A stretch of DNA of 64,000 nt from Hybos culiciformis (GCA_964007475.1 OZ023273.1:146045308-146109307), one strand, 5' to 3'. Shown: positions 1 through 13,306, counted from the stretch's first letter. Notes: a model not told the origin generated them from the sequence alone. Program-made: numbers and translations.

Positions 1-2189
1 TAAAAATAAATTTTCATTCCAAAAGTAATCAAATATTTTGTTATGTCAAAATTGAAAATTATGATATAAAATAATAATATCGACAAAATATAAAAACAAT
101 TGAAACATAATATAAGATTAAAATGAGAGACAAAATAAACTTAAATTATAAAAATAGCACAAAATATTTATTGTATAATATTGAAAAAAAGAATATAATA
201 TAAAATAAAATGTTTTATTTAAGATTACCATATTACTTATTACTTTAGTAAGGATTAACATTTAAAAAAAATACCGGAAAGGAAAGTTGAATCCATGAAT
301 TGTATTTTTACAATTCAATAAAACATATATTCAATTAAATCAAATTTCAATGCTACAAACAACTTATAACTTAATTTTAAATTTGAAGCTATCTATTTAG
401 TACAAAACATTCTAAAAGATTGTTTTGGCTGTAAAGAGTAAATATAATATAGATATTAAGCGATTTGTTTGTTTGTAAGTCTCTTTTTTATCTTATATAC
501 TTATGCTGATTTTCGTTAATAGGTATTTTACAAAATATAAATTTATAACATATATACATATATAATATATTTATATGTCCTTCCTATCATTGATTAACAG
601 TAGTACAGATTAGTTTCTTCTTTCATACATTTTATTTCAAACATTTCTTTGAATATTTTGAAAATATTGATAATATAAATAGTACGGTATTTTATTTTGT
701 TCTACTTACATCTTCAAATAAAAGTACAATTTTTCTAATTAATAAAATAAATTAGTAAAACAAAATTTATGAAAAAAAACAATCTACTATAGTTTTGGGT
801 ACTATTTACTGATTACAGAGTTATAATATTATTTAAATATTTTTTTTAGTTCAAAGATTTATTTCAAGATTATTTTAAGCAACAGATTTTTTCAAAAAAA
901 TTGATTAATGAAAGGTATAAAAATTTTGTTTCGTTTCAATGTTTATCGAAATTTACAATAGTATGTACAATTATTCTCATGATATTAATAAAACAATTTG
1001 ACTAAAAATAAAGTTAGAAAATTTTCAAAAATGACAAAGTAAATTCCTGTTTCTATTAGAAATCTGTGTTAATATTAAGAAAATTTCTACCCTGAAAATG
1101 TAGGTTACTTGTAAACAAAATTGTAATTATAATATTAAATAAAATAGGTGCTAATACTATTTAGATCTTCTAAGATTTATTATAAATAAAAATCATGATT
1201 TTGATTAAGATTTTGATACTCACATATATGTTCATTTTTGATCTAATTTAGAATTAATGAGAATAATATTCATGAATTCAAATAAGTTTTAATCAATAGA
1301 AATTTTAATAGTATAAAATTGTTTGAAAGGGTCCATCATTATTGATAGAATAAAACTTATGAAATAGTATTTTTATGGAAAAAGGGTTTAAAAATTTAGT
1401 CCACGAAATGAAAAAGAAAATTATTTTCTACACTATTTTTATAATTAAAATAATTTAAATTTTTTTTATTAAAATGTAATTCTTTTATTTTTTTTCTTAT
1501 ACATATAATACATTATATTAATAAAAGTATAATATTTAATAACAAACTGGAATTGCTTATTCAATATTAATAATAATAATAATAATTAAGCTTGTAAATT
1601 GGAAAAAAACTTTAAAATGTGGTTATTTCAAGAAAAAATCATTTATAATAATGTTCATAAACTTTTACGGAAATTAAAAAATTTACGATTTTTATATAAA
1701 TGTTTTTATTATTATGAATTTCCCAAGATATAATAATTAATTCGTGATTAATTGCATCTGAAATCATTTTAAAAATTTCTCAATAATTATCATAATAAAA
1801 AATATATAATAATTTTCTTAATTCTTTTCCTATTCTTAATATTTCTATATTGATAATGATAGGTACAATTTATGTTTATTGTTAGCCATTTCCCTTTATA
1901 ATTATTTATTTTAGAAATACGTGATAATGGAATTTGAAGATAAGTTAACTTTCTTTTTTAAAATTTATTAATTATCGATACCAAAAATATTTATTATGGA
2001 CTTTTCTTTTTACAAAAGCAGTATTTGGAATATATTAAAAATTAAATAAATATTGCAATTTTTTTTGTATCACGTATCTTCTTGTAAATCGTATCATATT
2101 GTAACATTGTGCGATAAGCTATAATTCAAAACTATTATTAACTCCTAACACTATATGTTTGGACGGCTTAATTTGATTTATCCATTGTT

Positions 2190-2249
2190 AAATTAGATAT
2201 GATAACTATAATAATTTTTAAATTAGATATGATAACTATTATAATTTTT
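2190..2249. repeat. 30-bp tandem duplication
   Basis: AAATTAGATATGATAACTAT plus an AATAATTTTT-type end occurs twice in direct order with one difference. Confidence 0.8.
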
Positions 2250-4456
2250 CATTGAATTGTTTAACAATAATAATTATTGATATATATTTGTTTAATTAGA
2301 TAAAATTTAATAACTTTATATAAATAAATAATGTATCATTTTTTTAATTAAATTATTTATTAAATGATTTATTAAATTAAATCAACAAACAGAACTAAAT
2401 AATTTTTTTTGGTTGTAAAAATTTGTTTCATTTTAAAAAAGTTTTATTATGTAATATTTGCTTGGATTTACTGTTTATTAACTTTCGCTATGTAATCAAT
2501 TCTGTAAAAAGTAATCAAACTAATTTTTAGATAACATAATAATATATATTAACGTACTACGCCAATTTTTGTTTGTGAAGCATTCATTTACAATAACAAT
2601 TGTGCAAATATTATCACAGTTTAAGTAAAATTAAAAAAATTACAGATTTTCACTTAAAACTATTTAAATAATTAAATATATAATTATATAACAAAAAAAA
2701 ATCGATTTAACAATTACATTTTTTTTTAAATTATTATTATTTATAAGCCTTATATCGTATTAGGCTCTAATTAAAATAAAAAATAAAACATAAATGAAAA
2801 CTTTCTCAGTTAAATTCATTTCCGTAATTCTCAACAAATTTATGAATAATTCTATTTTAAAACGAACTAAAAACGAATTTCAATTTACGATTTAATGGCT
2901 CGATTAGAGCTTTTTATAAAACGATAGTGAATTAATTTACATTAGTTACAACTACTTTGTGATTATTGAATTTTATTTAAAATAATTGTAGCTTTACAAG
3001 ATTCAAACTTCCATTAGTTTTATTTATTATTTTAATTGATGATAAAAATTAAATTTCTGTAGCCTCTCTGGATTGCTTAGAATTATAGTATAGTTGACCC
3101 ATCTTATTTTCTTAAAAATTAATTTGATAATAGAATTAATTTCGAATGCTTCGAAACTATTTTTTTTTCGAGACAATTTTTTATTCGAGACCGTAGTTCA
3201 ATTCATATAATTAAATAGTTGTCTTTTAGATGTTCAATCATTCAGAAAGAAACAAATATCATCAACTAATAATATTAGTTATCAACAAGACCGATTTATT
3301 TACTGTAACTTGGAGAGTCAGCTAGCTTTTTTTTTTAAATTGAAATAATCCAAAGTTTGAAATATTTTATTCATTATTTGAAAAAAAAAAAATATCAACA
3401 AATTTTTTGGTGTTATAAAATATATAAATATTTTGGATATTATCTCGCATAACTGTCGTAACAATTTTGTTTAAAACATGATTTTATGCGTAAAACTTTC
3501 GCCTGAGTAATTAAATCGGTCTTCTTAATAAGCAATATTAAGATTGCTGATATCATTTCTACATTTTGTTTTATGGCAAGGATAATGTAATTTAATTCGT
3601 ATACAAAAATAGTTATTCTACTAATTTGCATGATATTTGTTTCTTTTAATCCGAATAAACATAAATATTCTAATTAATCTACAATTGAGGTACTATAACA
3701 GCATTGTATAAAGGATAAAGGATATTAATAAAGATTTTATTGCGCATTAAAGAATTACATTAAAAGAGTATATGTATGTAATTCTCGAACTAAATATTGA
3801 ACACTCTAAAATCACGTAAATGTAAATAATAAGAGTTTTTTGTATTGCATGATTCGATAACGTAGTAATATTATCCTATATCACATTCGAAATTTCTGTG
3901 CAACTTTTTGTTTAAATTACTGAAGTCATGTTTGTGTTGATATATAATAGTAAAGCAATTGCCCTACAATACAATTGAAGTTTCTTTGACATTTTTGTAA
4001 GCATTACTCATTTTTTAATAATTATTCGACATCAAAACTTTTCTTTCTAATTTCTTTGATACAAATTATAATCAACATATATTCCAAACTAAATTCACAT
4101 ATGAACGGTAGCTAAGCTTGATGTGGACGGTATCTGATGAATTCCATTATTGCTTTTAATACTTTTCTCATTAAACTTTCGTCCATTTTCTACAATAGGA
4201 ACAACAGAGTTTGTGATTTTTCTCCATGATATGCAGATAGGTTCATTTATTAGCCTTTAAATCGGTTTTATATTAGTTTTAAAAATATTGAATGGATATA
4301 ATATTCTTATATCTAAATAATTCCTTAACTAATTTACTCTTAATTTAAAAAATAATTTCGTTTAATTTATTTTCAATAGGGTCTCTTTAGTTTTGTGTTG
4401 CAAATGGAAAAAATACACATTGTAAGAAGGAATACATTTTCAATTTTTAAGTATAA

Positions 4457-4941
4457 CCATTGATTAAGAATACACAGATTCTTAGCTTCATTCAACATTA
4501 TTTTTGGTATTTTTATGTGAATAGATTCTTAGCTTCATACAACATTATTTTTGGTATTTTTATGTGAATGTGTTAGTAAAACAAAATAAAATACGTGATA
4601 ATTATCAATATATGAAAAGAATTTTATTTAGTTTTACCATAGATTAAGAATACAGAAAGATGGGAACTTCATACAACATTTTTTCAGTCATTTTTGGTAT
4701 TTTTATGTGAATGTGTTAGTAAAACTAAATAAAATTCTTTTCATATATTGATAATTATCACGTATTTTATTTTGTTTTACTAACACATTCACATAAAAAT
4801 ACCAAAAATAATGTTGTATGAATCTTCCCATCTTTCTGTATTCTTAATCTATGGTTTTACTAACACCTTCACATAAAAATACCAAAAAAGGCTGAAAAAA
4901 TGTTGTATGAAGCTAAGAATCTATGTATTCTTAATCAATGG
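4457..4941. mobile_element. foldback MITE, copy 1 (485 bp) with TATAA target duplication
   Basis: The ends CCATTGATTAAGAATAC...GTATTCTTAATCAATGG are inverted and flanked by TATAA at 4452-4456 and 4942-4946. The body is a long nested palindrome: arms with GTGTTAGTAAAAC, ATACGTGATAATTATCAAT and GGTATTTTTATGTGAAT recur inverted. A 47-bp direct duplication sits at 4477-4570. There is no coding content. It would fold into a long hairpin if transcribed. Confidence 0.75.
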
Positions 4942-6104
4942 TATAACTCAAGGATATTTTTCTTCAACGCTGAAAATGTCCTGAAGCAAATGTTTTTTTC
5001 GAATAAGTTAAATATTTACTGAACGTTATTAAACTTTTGTTCCTTACTTGATTAGAATTTACTAGAATTAAAACGTTACGGAAATTATTGAAATGATTGA
5101 ATCAATCATATTCGAAATTTTAACTTTTATCAGTTTTGTTATACATAGGTACGTACATTATATAAGACAGCTAGGTACATAATTTTAATTACTTGTCACA
5201 TTTTTCTACAACAATTTATTGAAAAATTTACAAGTTTACGAACAATTTGTACAAAAAATTATATCGAATATTTACCTAGAAATCTTTTTTGGAAATGAAT
5301 TCACATCATATTATATGTAGTTTTTCGAAATTAAATATAACACCACATTAAGTAATTAGCTAAATTAAGGTGATGAGAGAAAATGGTCTAACTGTCTGAG
5401 TAATAAAATAAATAAGAAAAATTCAATTCTGAGAACAATATTTACTTTATAAATTGGTTTTTATATTTTTCTTCGCAAAAATGTTTTTAGCATAATATTG
5501 AACTGACATTTTTAGAGTTGGACCATTTTTCTATCCAGACCTCAATTATTTTATTTTTAGCATTAGCTTATCGAAAACAAATTAAAGATTTTATATTTTA
5601 AGTTGAATGCATAAAAAATTTCAAAATTATAAGCACCTAAAGTCCTAAAGCATTAGCTATTACAGATCGATAGTGGTTAAAAAAATGTTATGCTAACAAT
5701 TGTAGTTAAACATTTTATGATTATTATAATTTTTTTTTTTATTTTAAAAAGCGATAAATTGGAAAAATATTAAGAGCAGCTTCTAATTAATAAATCGTTC
5801 CTTATTTTTTTTTTTAATTCCATTTGTTCATTCCCGATCTTAAAATCATATATTTTCTTGGATCTCGACCAGACTGTACAGGGTTACAATTTATGCCCTT
5901 AACAGAACTAATTAAGACATTTTTTGATTTTTTAATGGTGTATTATAGGAGTGGTGTAAATTAAATTATTTCTTAAAATCTGTCTTAAAAAAATAGAAAA
6001 TTAAGAAAAAATTATAAATATTTTCTTCACCATCTTAATTTAATAAATTTTATATAAGAAGTTTCATTTTTAATAGAAATAGAATTCCATTCATTTAAGT
6101 ATTA

Positions 6105-6301
6105 TCATTGATTAAGAAAGCACAAAGATGGTCAATAATATACAATACAATATTTTTTTTTTTTTGTATTTTGTTTTGAAGGTGTTAGTTAGTAAGACGA
6201 AATAGTATTTTTTATAGTAGTTTTACTAATCCGTTCAAATAAAACTACAAAAAAAAATGTTGTATGAAATTGATAATCATTTTAGTATCCTTAATCAGTG
6301 G
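6105..6301. mobile_element. foldback MITE, copy 2 (197 bp), same family
   Basis: The ends TCATTGATTAAGAAAGC...CCTTAATCAGTGG match copy 1 with several changes, and the inner TTAGTTAGTAAGAC and AAAATGTTGTATGAA stretches also match. TATTA flanks both sides (6100-6104 and 6302-6306), suggesting a 5-bp TATWA target. It is shorter and more diverged, hence probably an older or internally deleted copy. Confidence 0.68.
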
Positions 6302-7455
6302 TATTATTTGAGTCCATGTACATTGAGTAAGATAGAGAGCCTTCTAAATTTCAGGTATTTTGGATAAAATTTAAGGTAACATGCGTTAGTAAATATATTT
6401 ATGAAATTAAAGATAATGTTGAAATAAATCATTGAAATTCATTAATAATATAATATAAATTTTTTATATGATTTAAATTTATGTTAGCTAGTTATTATAT
6501 ATAAACCACAATAAATTAACCTTGCATAAGCACAACCGATGTATTGATTTTTTAAATTCGCCAATTACATTCTGTGATTTAAGATAAACTTGCTTAAATA
6601 AAATAAGTTATGATATTATATGTCAATATGTTAAATAAGTATGTATTGTAACTATGTTCTAACAATTTCGTAAAAATCATGGCATGAATCTCGAAATGAA
6701 AATCACGAAGACTAGTTTTTTCTTACAATATTATTGTCATTTCGAATGTAGTAAAATTATATTATAATTATTTATCTAGTTCATTTACATTTTAGTGTTC
6801 ACTTTAGTTAATTAAAAAAATTAAAATCAAACACAACACAAAAATAAAAGAGAGTTAAATAAAATTAAACAAAATGTACGAATATTATGCAAAAAAAAAA
6901 GAAAATTGATATTATTATTATAAGATAAAAAAAATCAATAAAAGTAAAAGGAAACAAAAGCATAAGAAACAATTTTTTTATCCATTTTATGATTTTATGA
7001 GAAACATAAATAAGAATAGTTTTTCTTTAAATTACCTAAAAAACATTTTAAAAATTTTTAATACAAAAAATGTTACAGAAAATTTCGGATTTAATAGAAA
7101 GCTTTTGAGCGATATGTTAAAAACATTTTTGGTTCTACAATTGGAATACATTTACAAAATCTTTTTTATCCATCAAAGAACTAAATGATAATATTGAAGG
7201 TTGAAGGGAAGAAGTAGAATCATTTAAAAAGAGTTAGGCCATTTTATATAAATAGTTAGTTATTTTGCAAATTTTTGTTTGTTCCAAATTAGCATAAAAA
7301 AAATAATCAGAGCTTATAGTCTTTCAAAAAAAAAATTTAAAAACTTGTCCGAAAGTTACGATTTTTTGTATTAATAATTTTTTCAAAGAATATGAAAATA
7401 AAGATAATTAATTAAATTGTTTTTAATAATACAATAAAAATTTTTTTTTACTTAC

Positions 7456-7548
7456 GATGAGCGCGTTTCTCTCATAAATGGATCTGCACGTTTAACTTCC
7501 ATTTCTCTAACTGTATCAGTTAATGATTTGAAAATTGTGTTATGTATT
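7456..7548 (-). CDS. ATP8A: ATP8A exon 13 (cytosolic C-terminal tail, partial)
   Basis: After TTTTTATTGCAG it codes for IHNTIFKSLTDTVREMEVKR and ADPFMRETRSS, the cytosolic stretch that follows TM10 in ATP8A proteins. The donor TC|GTAAGT leaves phase 2 and requires one more exon, which I did not find between 1 and 7455. If the intron were retained, translation would stop at once, because the donor itself reads TCG TAA. Confidence 0.9.
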
Positions 7549-8855
7549 CTGCAATAAAAAAATTATTTTTAATACATAATTAAAAATAAGTTGAATAATT
7601 ATTCTAAAATTGAAAATAAAAATTTTCTATACCTATATAAAATAAATTTACTGTGAGTTTTTTATATTTATTTCGAAAAATCAAATTTTAATACATTTTA
7701 ACAAAATTCTAGATTTTGTTAAAAAACGACTAGCTTTAACTTTTAAAATGCAAAAATTAATTTTACTATGTTTGATTGGAAACCAGAACTGAGCACTGTA
7801 ACTAAAATTTCGCTACTCTGCATAATGTGAGATAAATAACAATGATGATTTTTTGAAATGAGTATCAAGTCATTTGGAAAAAAAAAAAATTTTAATTTGA
7901 TTTTTTTAAGAAATCTCTATAATTAAAATTGCTAATAAATATTTATTCGGATGTTTCCGTTTTATTTTATTAATTTAATTTTTAGAACCACAAACGATAT
8001 AATATATAATATATTCCAAACAGAATTTTATAGTTTGTTAACATTGAGATTCTAAAACTAATAATAATTTAATAATTTTATAATTTATTAAAAAAATCAA
8101 AATCTCTATAAAAAATTAAATTGTAAACAACTGAAGGAAAAATAATTTGTAGGTATATATATTTATGTCAATTCATTAATGTTAATTCAGTAATGAATAT
8201 GCAATGCAAATAGTTCTGATTTCTGATCAGCAATCTCTAACTACTTTAAGAATTAGCATTTCATTGTCAATTGTAAAAAGCACAGATAAAAAAATTGGTT
8301 TATTTGAGAAATAATTCGCAAATAAATTTTAATGATAAGCATAGAATAAATTAATGAATAAAGAAATATAAGAAAATTTAAATAAAATAAAATAAATAAA
8401 TTATAAGAAGAAAAATGTACCACTTTATTGTTTTCTCTTTAATAACTACAACACAAGGGACCTAGGTACACATAATTCGCATTACAATGATAATGATTTT
8501 CATATAGTTAATGATTTTTGGCACTATTTAAAAATTCGTTAATATTAAATATTAATATTTTGCTATAAAATTTTAATTAAACTTATACCATTTAGTTAGA
8601 ACTATTAAAAGAATATTAAATATTGCAACTACTAGTGCATTCGTTGTACGAAAATAATTTTAAGGACTCGATGCGTTTTGAATATTTTTAACCTACAACA
8701 CAATATCGAAAACATTCAAAATCAAAATACCTTAGATTAAAGAATAATAAACTCAATAGAATAAGCGTGGCCAAGAAATTAAGTTGCACTTTGGTAAATG
8801 GTTTAAAATTTCATGAATTTTTTGATATAACATAAAATAACCAAATATCACTTAC
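7549..8855 (-). other. ATP8A: ATP8A intron 12
   Basis: 1.3 kb of AT-rich intron between exons 12 and 13. No gene or repeat was recognised. Confidence 0.85.
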
Positions 8856-9109
8856 AGTTTAAAGACTACATCAATAAGTAACGTTGCTATTGGTATTAAA
8901 AATATTCCTAACCAAAACATTGGTGACGAATATAATATTTTATCCATTCCTGAAAATACAGCTGCAAATGGTAATGTTGGCCAAATGTTGCTATATGCGA
9001 AAATAAACAAAAACCAGAGTATAATTGAACCCCATATTGAACAATGCGTCAGCCAAGTCCAAGAATTTGTTGTAAGTCCTGCTTTCAAGCATACAGTTAT
9101 AACAACGTA
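8856..9109 (-). CDS. ATP8A: ATP8A exon 12 (TM8-TM10)
   Basis: The acceptor TATTTCATTAG is followed by YVVITVCLKAGLTTNSWTW, finishing TM8. TM9 is SIWGSIILWFLFIFAYSNI and TM10 MFWLGIFLIPIATLLIDVVF. It ends FK + CT|GTAAGT. This completes the ten-helix membrane domain. Confidence 0.95.
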
Positions 9110-9175
9110 CTAATGAAATATAGAAAAGAAGTTTTAGTAGCCTGCATACGAAAAATTACAAAAAGCTTAACTTAC

Positions 9176-9488
9176 AGTATACACAATGTTACCCAATACC
9201 AAATAGTCTCCAGCACTACCATTACCCCAAATAATTTCATTTTTGTATGCCCACATTGGAAGCCAGAATAATGACACTGAATGCAATAATGCGTTAATAA
9301 TCCAAATCCAAAATACTTTAACATTAAATAATTTTGCAGATTGTGACGGCTTATATAAAGCTGGATATTTTATCATAGTTTCATCTGAACAAACTTTATC
9401 AAACAAACCCATCGCAAAAGGTGGTAACGCAGTAAACAATACATTGTAGAGACCTATCGTCCATCGTTCGAACAAAATTTGGCCGGAC
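9176..9488 (-). CDS. ATP8A: ATP8A exon 11 (TM6-TM8)
   Basis: After TTTTTATTCTAG it continues YSGW with SGQILFERWTIGLYNVLFT, the conserved segment of TM5/TM6. Further helices are around LPPFAMGLFD (TM6), VFWIWIINALLHSVSLFW (TM7) and the start of TM8 (YLVLGNIVYT). The donor is ACT|GTAAGT. The length, 313 bp, fits phase 2 in and phase 0 out. Confidence 0.95.
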
Positions 9489-10025
9489 CTAGAATAAAAA
9501 AATAATTGAATGTCAACTAGTAAACAATTACGGTATAAAATCTCCAAGTTAAAATGAAGATTATTTATTTTCAGAATAATGCCATGACTTTCACATTATT
9601 TAGTTAATGTTCTTACTTGGTATAATTATTTATTAATAAAATTGTGACTTCATTACCTTAATCTTGAATTAAATTAAATGGAACTTTTTTGAAGTGCACC
9701 TTGCATATTAATTTTTGACCGATATAGCGTACTGAAAAAATACATCCATAATTGTTACTTTTTTTTTATTTGTAGGATTTCAAAATTGAATAAACCCCAA
9801 GATTCAATGTAATATCCTTTTTAAATTGTTTTTATTAATATTTATATTCATTAATAAAGCTTTACCAGTTTCAACAGTTCAAGCGTAGCAATTATATTGT
9901 AACATTAATTTTGACTTAAAATATGATTTTTTTTAATTATGTACGGTCAATAATTCTTTAAAAAAATGTTCGAGTGTTTCTTTAAAACACTTGTAAAAAA
10001 CCTAGCAGTTAATAATGTTATATTC

Positions 10026-10083
<58 letters not shown>

Positions 10084-10195
10084 TTTATCATAATCAACAC
10101 TTTTATCGAAAACTAAATCTACAATAAATTCTTATATTAAGGTCTTAATGGCTAAGGCTTTCAGACCAATTTTCTTATATAATTAATTTACTTAC
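9489..10195 (-). other. ATP8A: ATP8A intron 10
   Basis: The intron between exons 10 and 11. It contains the (TTA)n tract and nothing else recognisable. Confidence 0.85.
10028..10083. repeat. (TTA)n microsatellite, 56 bp
   Basis: About 18 perfect TTA units lie in the ATP8A intron between exons 10 and 11. It is likely to vary between individuals. Confidence 0.9.
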
Positions 10196-10689
10196 CATCC
10201 AGAATATATTGCAAACCATAATTCAATAACGTAAAGACATACATTTTTATAGAAACTGTATAAAATTAATTTGCACATTCGAGAATAATTCCAGGCTCCA
10301 TGCACTAATAATAAACGTAATAAGAATCTAAATTGTGCAATTGAATAGTCAGATGCACATGCTGCTTGTAAGCCTTCTGCTCCGGAAATTCCGACGCCAA
10401 CGTGAGCTCTTTGAATCATTGCAACATCATTAGCTCCATCTCCAATCGCTAAAGTAACGGCATCCGTATTTGTTGTTACTAAATCCACAACTTCAGCTTT
10501 TTGAATTGGAGAAACCCTACAACAAACAACTACCCGACAAGCTTTGCATAACATTAAAAAATCCAATCGTAAATCGCATGTCAAAGCAAATTTTAAAGTT
10601 TTTCCATCAATGATTAATGCTAAATTACTTTCTTTAATATTTTGTGCTTCAAGCTCATCACAGTGTTTATGAATGACTTCTCGAGTGCT
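10196..10689 (-). CDS. ATP8A: ATP8A exon 10 (P domain GDGANDV, TM5)
   Basis: It starts after TTAACTTTTAG with [16 protein letters not shown], then [35 protein letters not shown] and [20 protein letters not shown], the magnesium-binding hinge of P-type ATPases. It goes on with [39 protein letters not shown] and TM5. The donor TG|GTAAGT splits the Trp codon of YSGW. Confidence 0.96.
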
Positions 10690-11305
10690 CTAAAAGTTAA
10701 ATATAATGATTTTGTGAACATTAGTTATTATAAGTTTGAATTTTTTAAATTAATAAAAATGGTGGATTCTTTTAATAAATAATAATATTAAGTAAACTGA
10801 CTGTCAAGTTGTTAAGTTTTCGAAACCTCTTTTTTCCTTCTTAATAATTTTTTAGTTATTAAGCAGACCGAATAATAACTTTACAATTAAAGAATGGTAT
10901 AATAAGAGTAATTGTATAAATGAAAAAACATAAATTAGAAAATTTCCCTTATTTCTATTATAAATATATAATATTGTAAGATTGTAAATTGCTTTTTATA
11001 TTTTTATTCTTTCCCATAAATAAAATCTCTTGATAGGGCCCTGTGCAATTTTTCAATCAAATGCTTTCAGATTTATAATTTTCGAATGGTTATTTAGATG
11101 ACCCAAACTGCCAATAACATATAGGAAATAAAAACAGTCAAATAGGAATTCTAATTTTGGTTTTGTGTTCAAGTGACTAATGATTAGAGACAAAGCTGTT
11201 GATTGCGAATATTTATAATGAATTTATATTGAATTACTTAAAAATATTTGAGATTTAAAATACATTTTTTTGAATTTTGTATAACAGATATTTCTGACCA
11301 CTTAC
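10690..11305 (-). other. ATP8A: ATP8A intron 9
   Basis: AT-rich intron between exons 9 and 10. Nothing else seen. Confidence 0.85.
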
Positions 11306-12067
11306 ATCTAAGCTGTCTTCATTCATAAGAATTAAATCCATTGAATGTGAAATTAATTTACATGAATAAGCAATATTAATTGCTGTTTCCTGTTTATCAC
11401 CAGTTAATACCCAAATATATATATCTGCTTTCAAAAGCTTTTCTATTGTTTCTGGGACACCTTCTTGCAATTTATCTTCAATTGCTGTTGCTCCTAATAA
11501 AATCAAATTATTTTCTATTAAATTTGCTGCATCAGAGATTTTTTTTTCGCGTAATTGTAAAGCTGTCGATGCTTTTTGATAAGTTTTTTGCCATTCTTGG
11601 TATACATCATCGGGTATTGTTGCAACTGCTAAACATAAAGTTCTTAAGCCTTCTGTGGCGAATTCTTCCAAATGTCGGTAAGTTATTTCACTATAAGCTT
11701 GACCTTCTGGTGCCAACCTTTCATAAATAACTGTATCTGCACCTTTGCAATATAATTTTATTTGATTACCTGGTGCTCTTACAATGACTGACATTCGCTT
11801 ACGCTCAGAGGTGAATTCCAACACATTTAAGATTTCAAAGCGTTGCCTTTCACCTAGAGCATCTATCTCAACATAATCCGGTGTTCGATTATCAAATACA
11901 TAACCAAATTGTTTCGCACCTTCGACTAAAGCTCTTTCATCTGGAGATGCAGCGTGATAAACAATTGTGCCATCTCGATTTTTTTCAGGAATAACGGTAT
12001 GACAAACGGCTAATAGACTTAAAAACTCTTGTATAATGGGAGAACTTTGATTCTTTTGCCTAATATT
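11306..12067 (-). CDS. ATP8A: ATP8A exon 9 (nucleotide-binding domain)
   Basis: The largest exon (254 codons) codes for most of the N domain and the start of the P domain: [61 protein letters not shown] (ATP-site lysine in KGADT), [35 protein letters not shown] and [20 protein letters not shown]. It ends NEDSLD|GTAAGT in phase 0. No stop or frameshift was seen. The antisense frame over the same span is a shadow. Confidence 0.96.
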
Positions 12068-12136
12068 CTGATAAAAATACAAAAATTGTTAAATTTAAAA
12101 ACTGAATAAATACAAATATAATATATTCTTTAAAAC

Positions 12137-12358
12137 CTGAACTAATTCCGAATTTTCAATATCATCTGTTGGAATATAAATATCTCTCCCTATTGAACAT
12201 TTCTTAAATTCCATGACATTACGGGTAAGTGTCCCAGTTTTATCTGAGAATATATACTTAACCATTCCTAATTCCTCATTTAAATTTGAAGTTCTTGCCA
12301 TTGCTGGAGTATCGCTTTCCACATGATACATTTCAATGTCAAAACTAATGAAGATTGC
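12137..12358 (-). CDS. ATP8A: ATP8A exon 8 (phosphorylation site DKTGTLT)
   Basis: It opens after TTATTGTAG with [18 protein letters not shown] and contains [12 protein letters not shown] and [11 protein letters not shown], whose aspartate takes the phosphate from ATP. It continues [11 protein letters not shown] and ends at IENSELVQ with donor CAG|GTTTTA. It is 222 bp, phase 0 at both ends. Confidence 0.95.
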
Positions 12359-12849
12359 CTACAATAAAAAAAAATTAATGTTAAGGCACCGCTCCAATTT
12401 ATATGTATCAATTCACGAAAGCAAACATTGAGAACTAACTTTCTCCTTTATTAACAATTTCTTTTTAAGAATATTTATAGGATTGGGTTTACATTTAAAT
12501 AAAATCATCTTATAATGAAAGTTGAAAAATACTTCACTTTCTCGAACTCCACATTGGAATTAAACAATGGGTTTTACACGAACAACTTCGAGGCTAGTCG
12601 TGACAGTGTAACATTTAGCCAAAAATGTTAGTCCAATGTGTAATTTCCAAAAGCGGCATTTCGAAAGCGTTTATTTTTCCGTCAAAGGTCAAGCTCCGTT
12701 AAAAAAAACTGTTTGTCTTTTTTTGTTTCTCTTTTTGTTACACGTTTTATTTTTTACTCTTATTTTTTTTTTATGTTTAAGGAAATTAATATTTTTATTC
12801 TGACTTTTTGTATATCGTTCATTAATTATATTTTCATATTCGTTCGCAC
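12359..12849 (-). other. ATP8A: ATP8A intron 7
   Basis: The intron between exons 7 and 8. A patch at 12540-12690 is less AT-rich and has a short inverted pair (CCACATTGGA / TCCAATGTG), possibly an old MITE. No frame was found. Confidence 0.8.
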
Positions 12850-12959
12850 CTGTATGAATCGAACCAATTCCAACGTTACTTGCAATGATATTGGAATTAA
12901 ATTATTATACAGAATAACAAATGTTAATAAATTATATCCAAAATTTTTACTTAATACAT
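12850..12959 (-). CDS. ATP8A: ATP8A exon 7 (TM4 with PISL motif)
   Basis: This 110-bp exon lies between TTTTCTTATAG and CAG|GTGCGA. It translates as [30 protein letters not shown] and LVRFIQ. PISL in TM4 replaces the ion-binding PEGL of cation pumps and is a hallmark of P4 flippases. Its phases (1 in, 0 out) fit both neighbours. Confidence 0.92.
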
Positions 12960-13028
12960 CTATAAGAAAAAATAGAAAATGACGAGTAATAAATATAATT
13001 ATTTATGATGATTTATTCTTTAATTTAC

Positions 13029-13306
13029 CGTCTATTCCAAGATACCAATCTGTCTTATAATGATTTCTTGTCCATATTTCATTGAAAATGGCACTAATAA
13101 GGCATAATGCACATAATATCATAAATAATAATAATATTTGTGTATTTGTCAGTCTATCAATTGTTGAACGCTTCAATGGTGCTGAGGTAGAGTTTCTCAG
13201 AAGTTTTGTATCGTGACCTGTATAAATCACAATTCCATATACCCATGATGTATTTCGTAATATAGCACCTCTTAATAAAATTTGATCTGGCCCCAGTGCT
13301 GCAGTC
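13029..13306 (-). CDS. ATP8A: ATP8A exon 6 (end of A domain, TM3)
   Basis: It codes for [39 protein letters not shown] and TM3 ([20 protein letters not shown]), then the extracytosolic start [13 protein letters not shown]. The conserved LLRG and YTGHDTK stretches are intact. The donor G|GTAAAT leaves phase 1. Confidence 0.93.

Larger units (their letters stand above)
1..7455. other. ATP8A: AT-rich stretch downstream of ATP8A exon 13 (probable intron)
   Basis: Apart from the two foldback elements and the 30-bp duplication listed separately, I see only AT-rich DNA. The frames of about 63 codons at 3440-3631 and 6997-7188 have chance-like Lys/Ile/Asn/Phe content. A missing ATP8A terminal exon was looked for on the minus strand (FSQEE, RAYDT) and not seen, so this is best read as intron. 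Confidence 0.6.

Noticed and set aside
11380..11730. Plus-strand 116-codon frame
   Set aside because: It is the antisense of ATP8A exon 9, which has strong family motifs.
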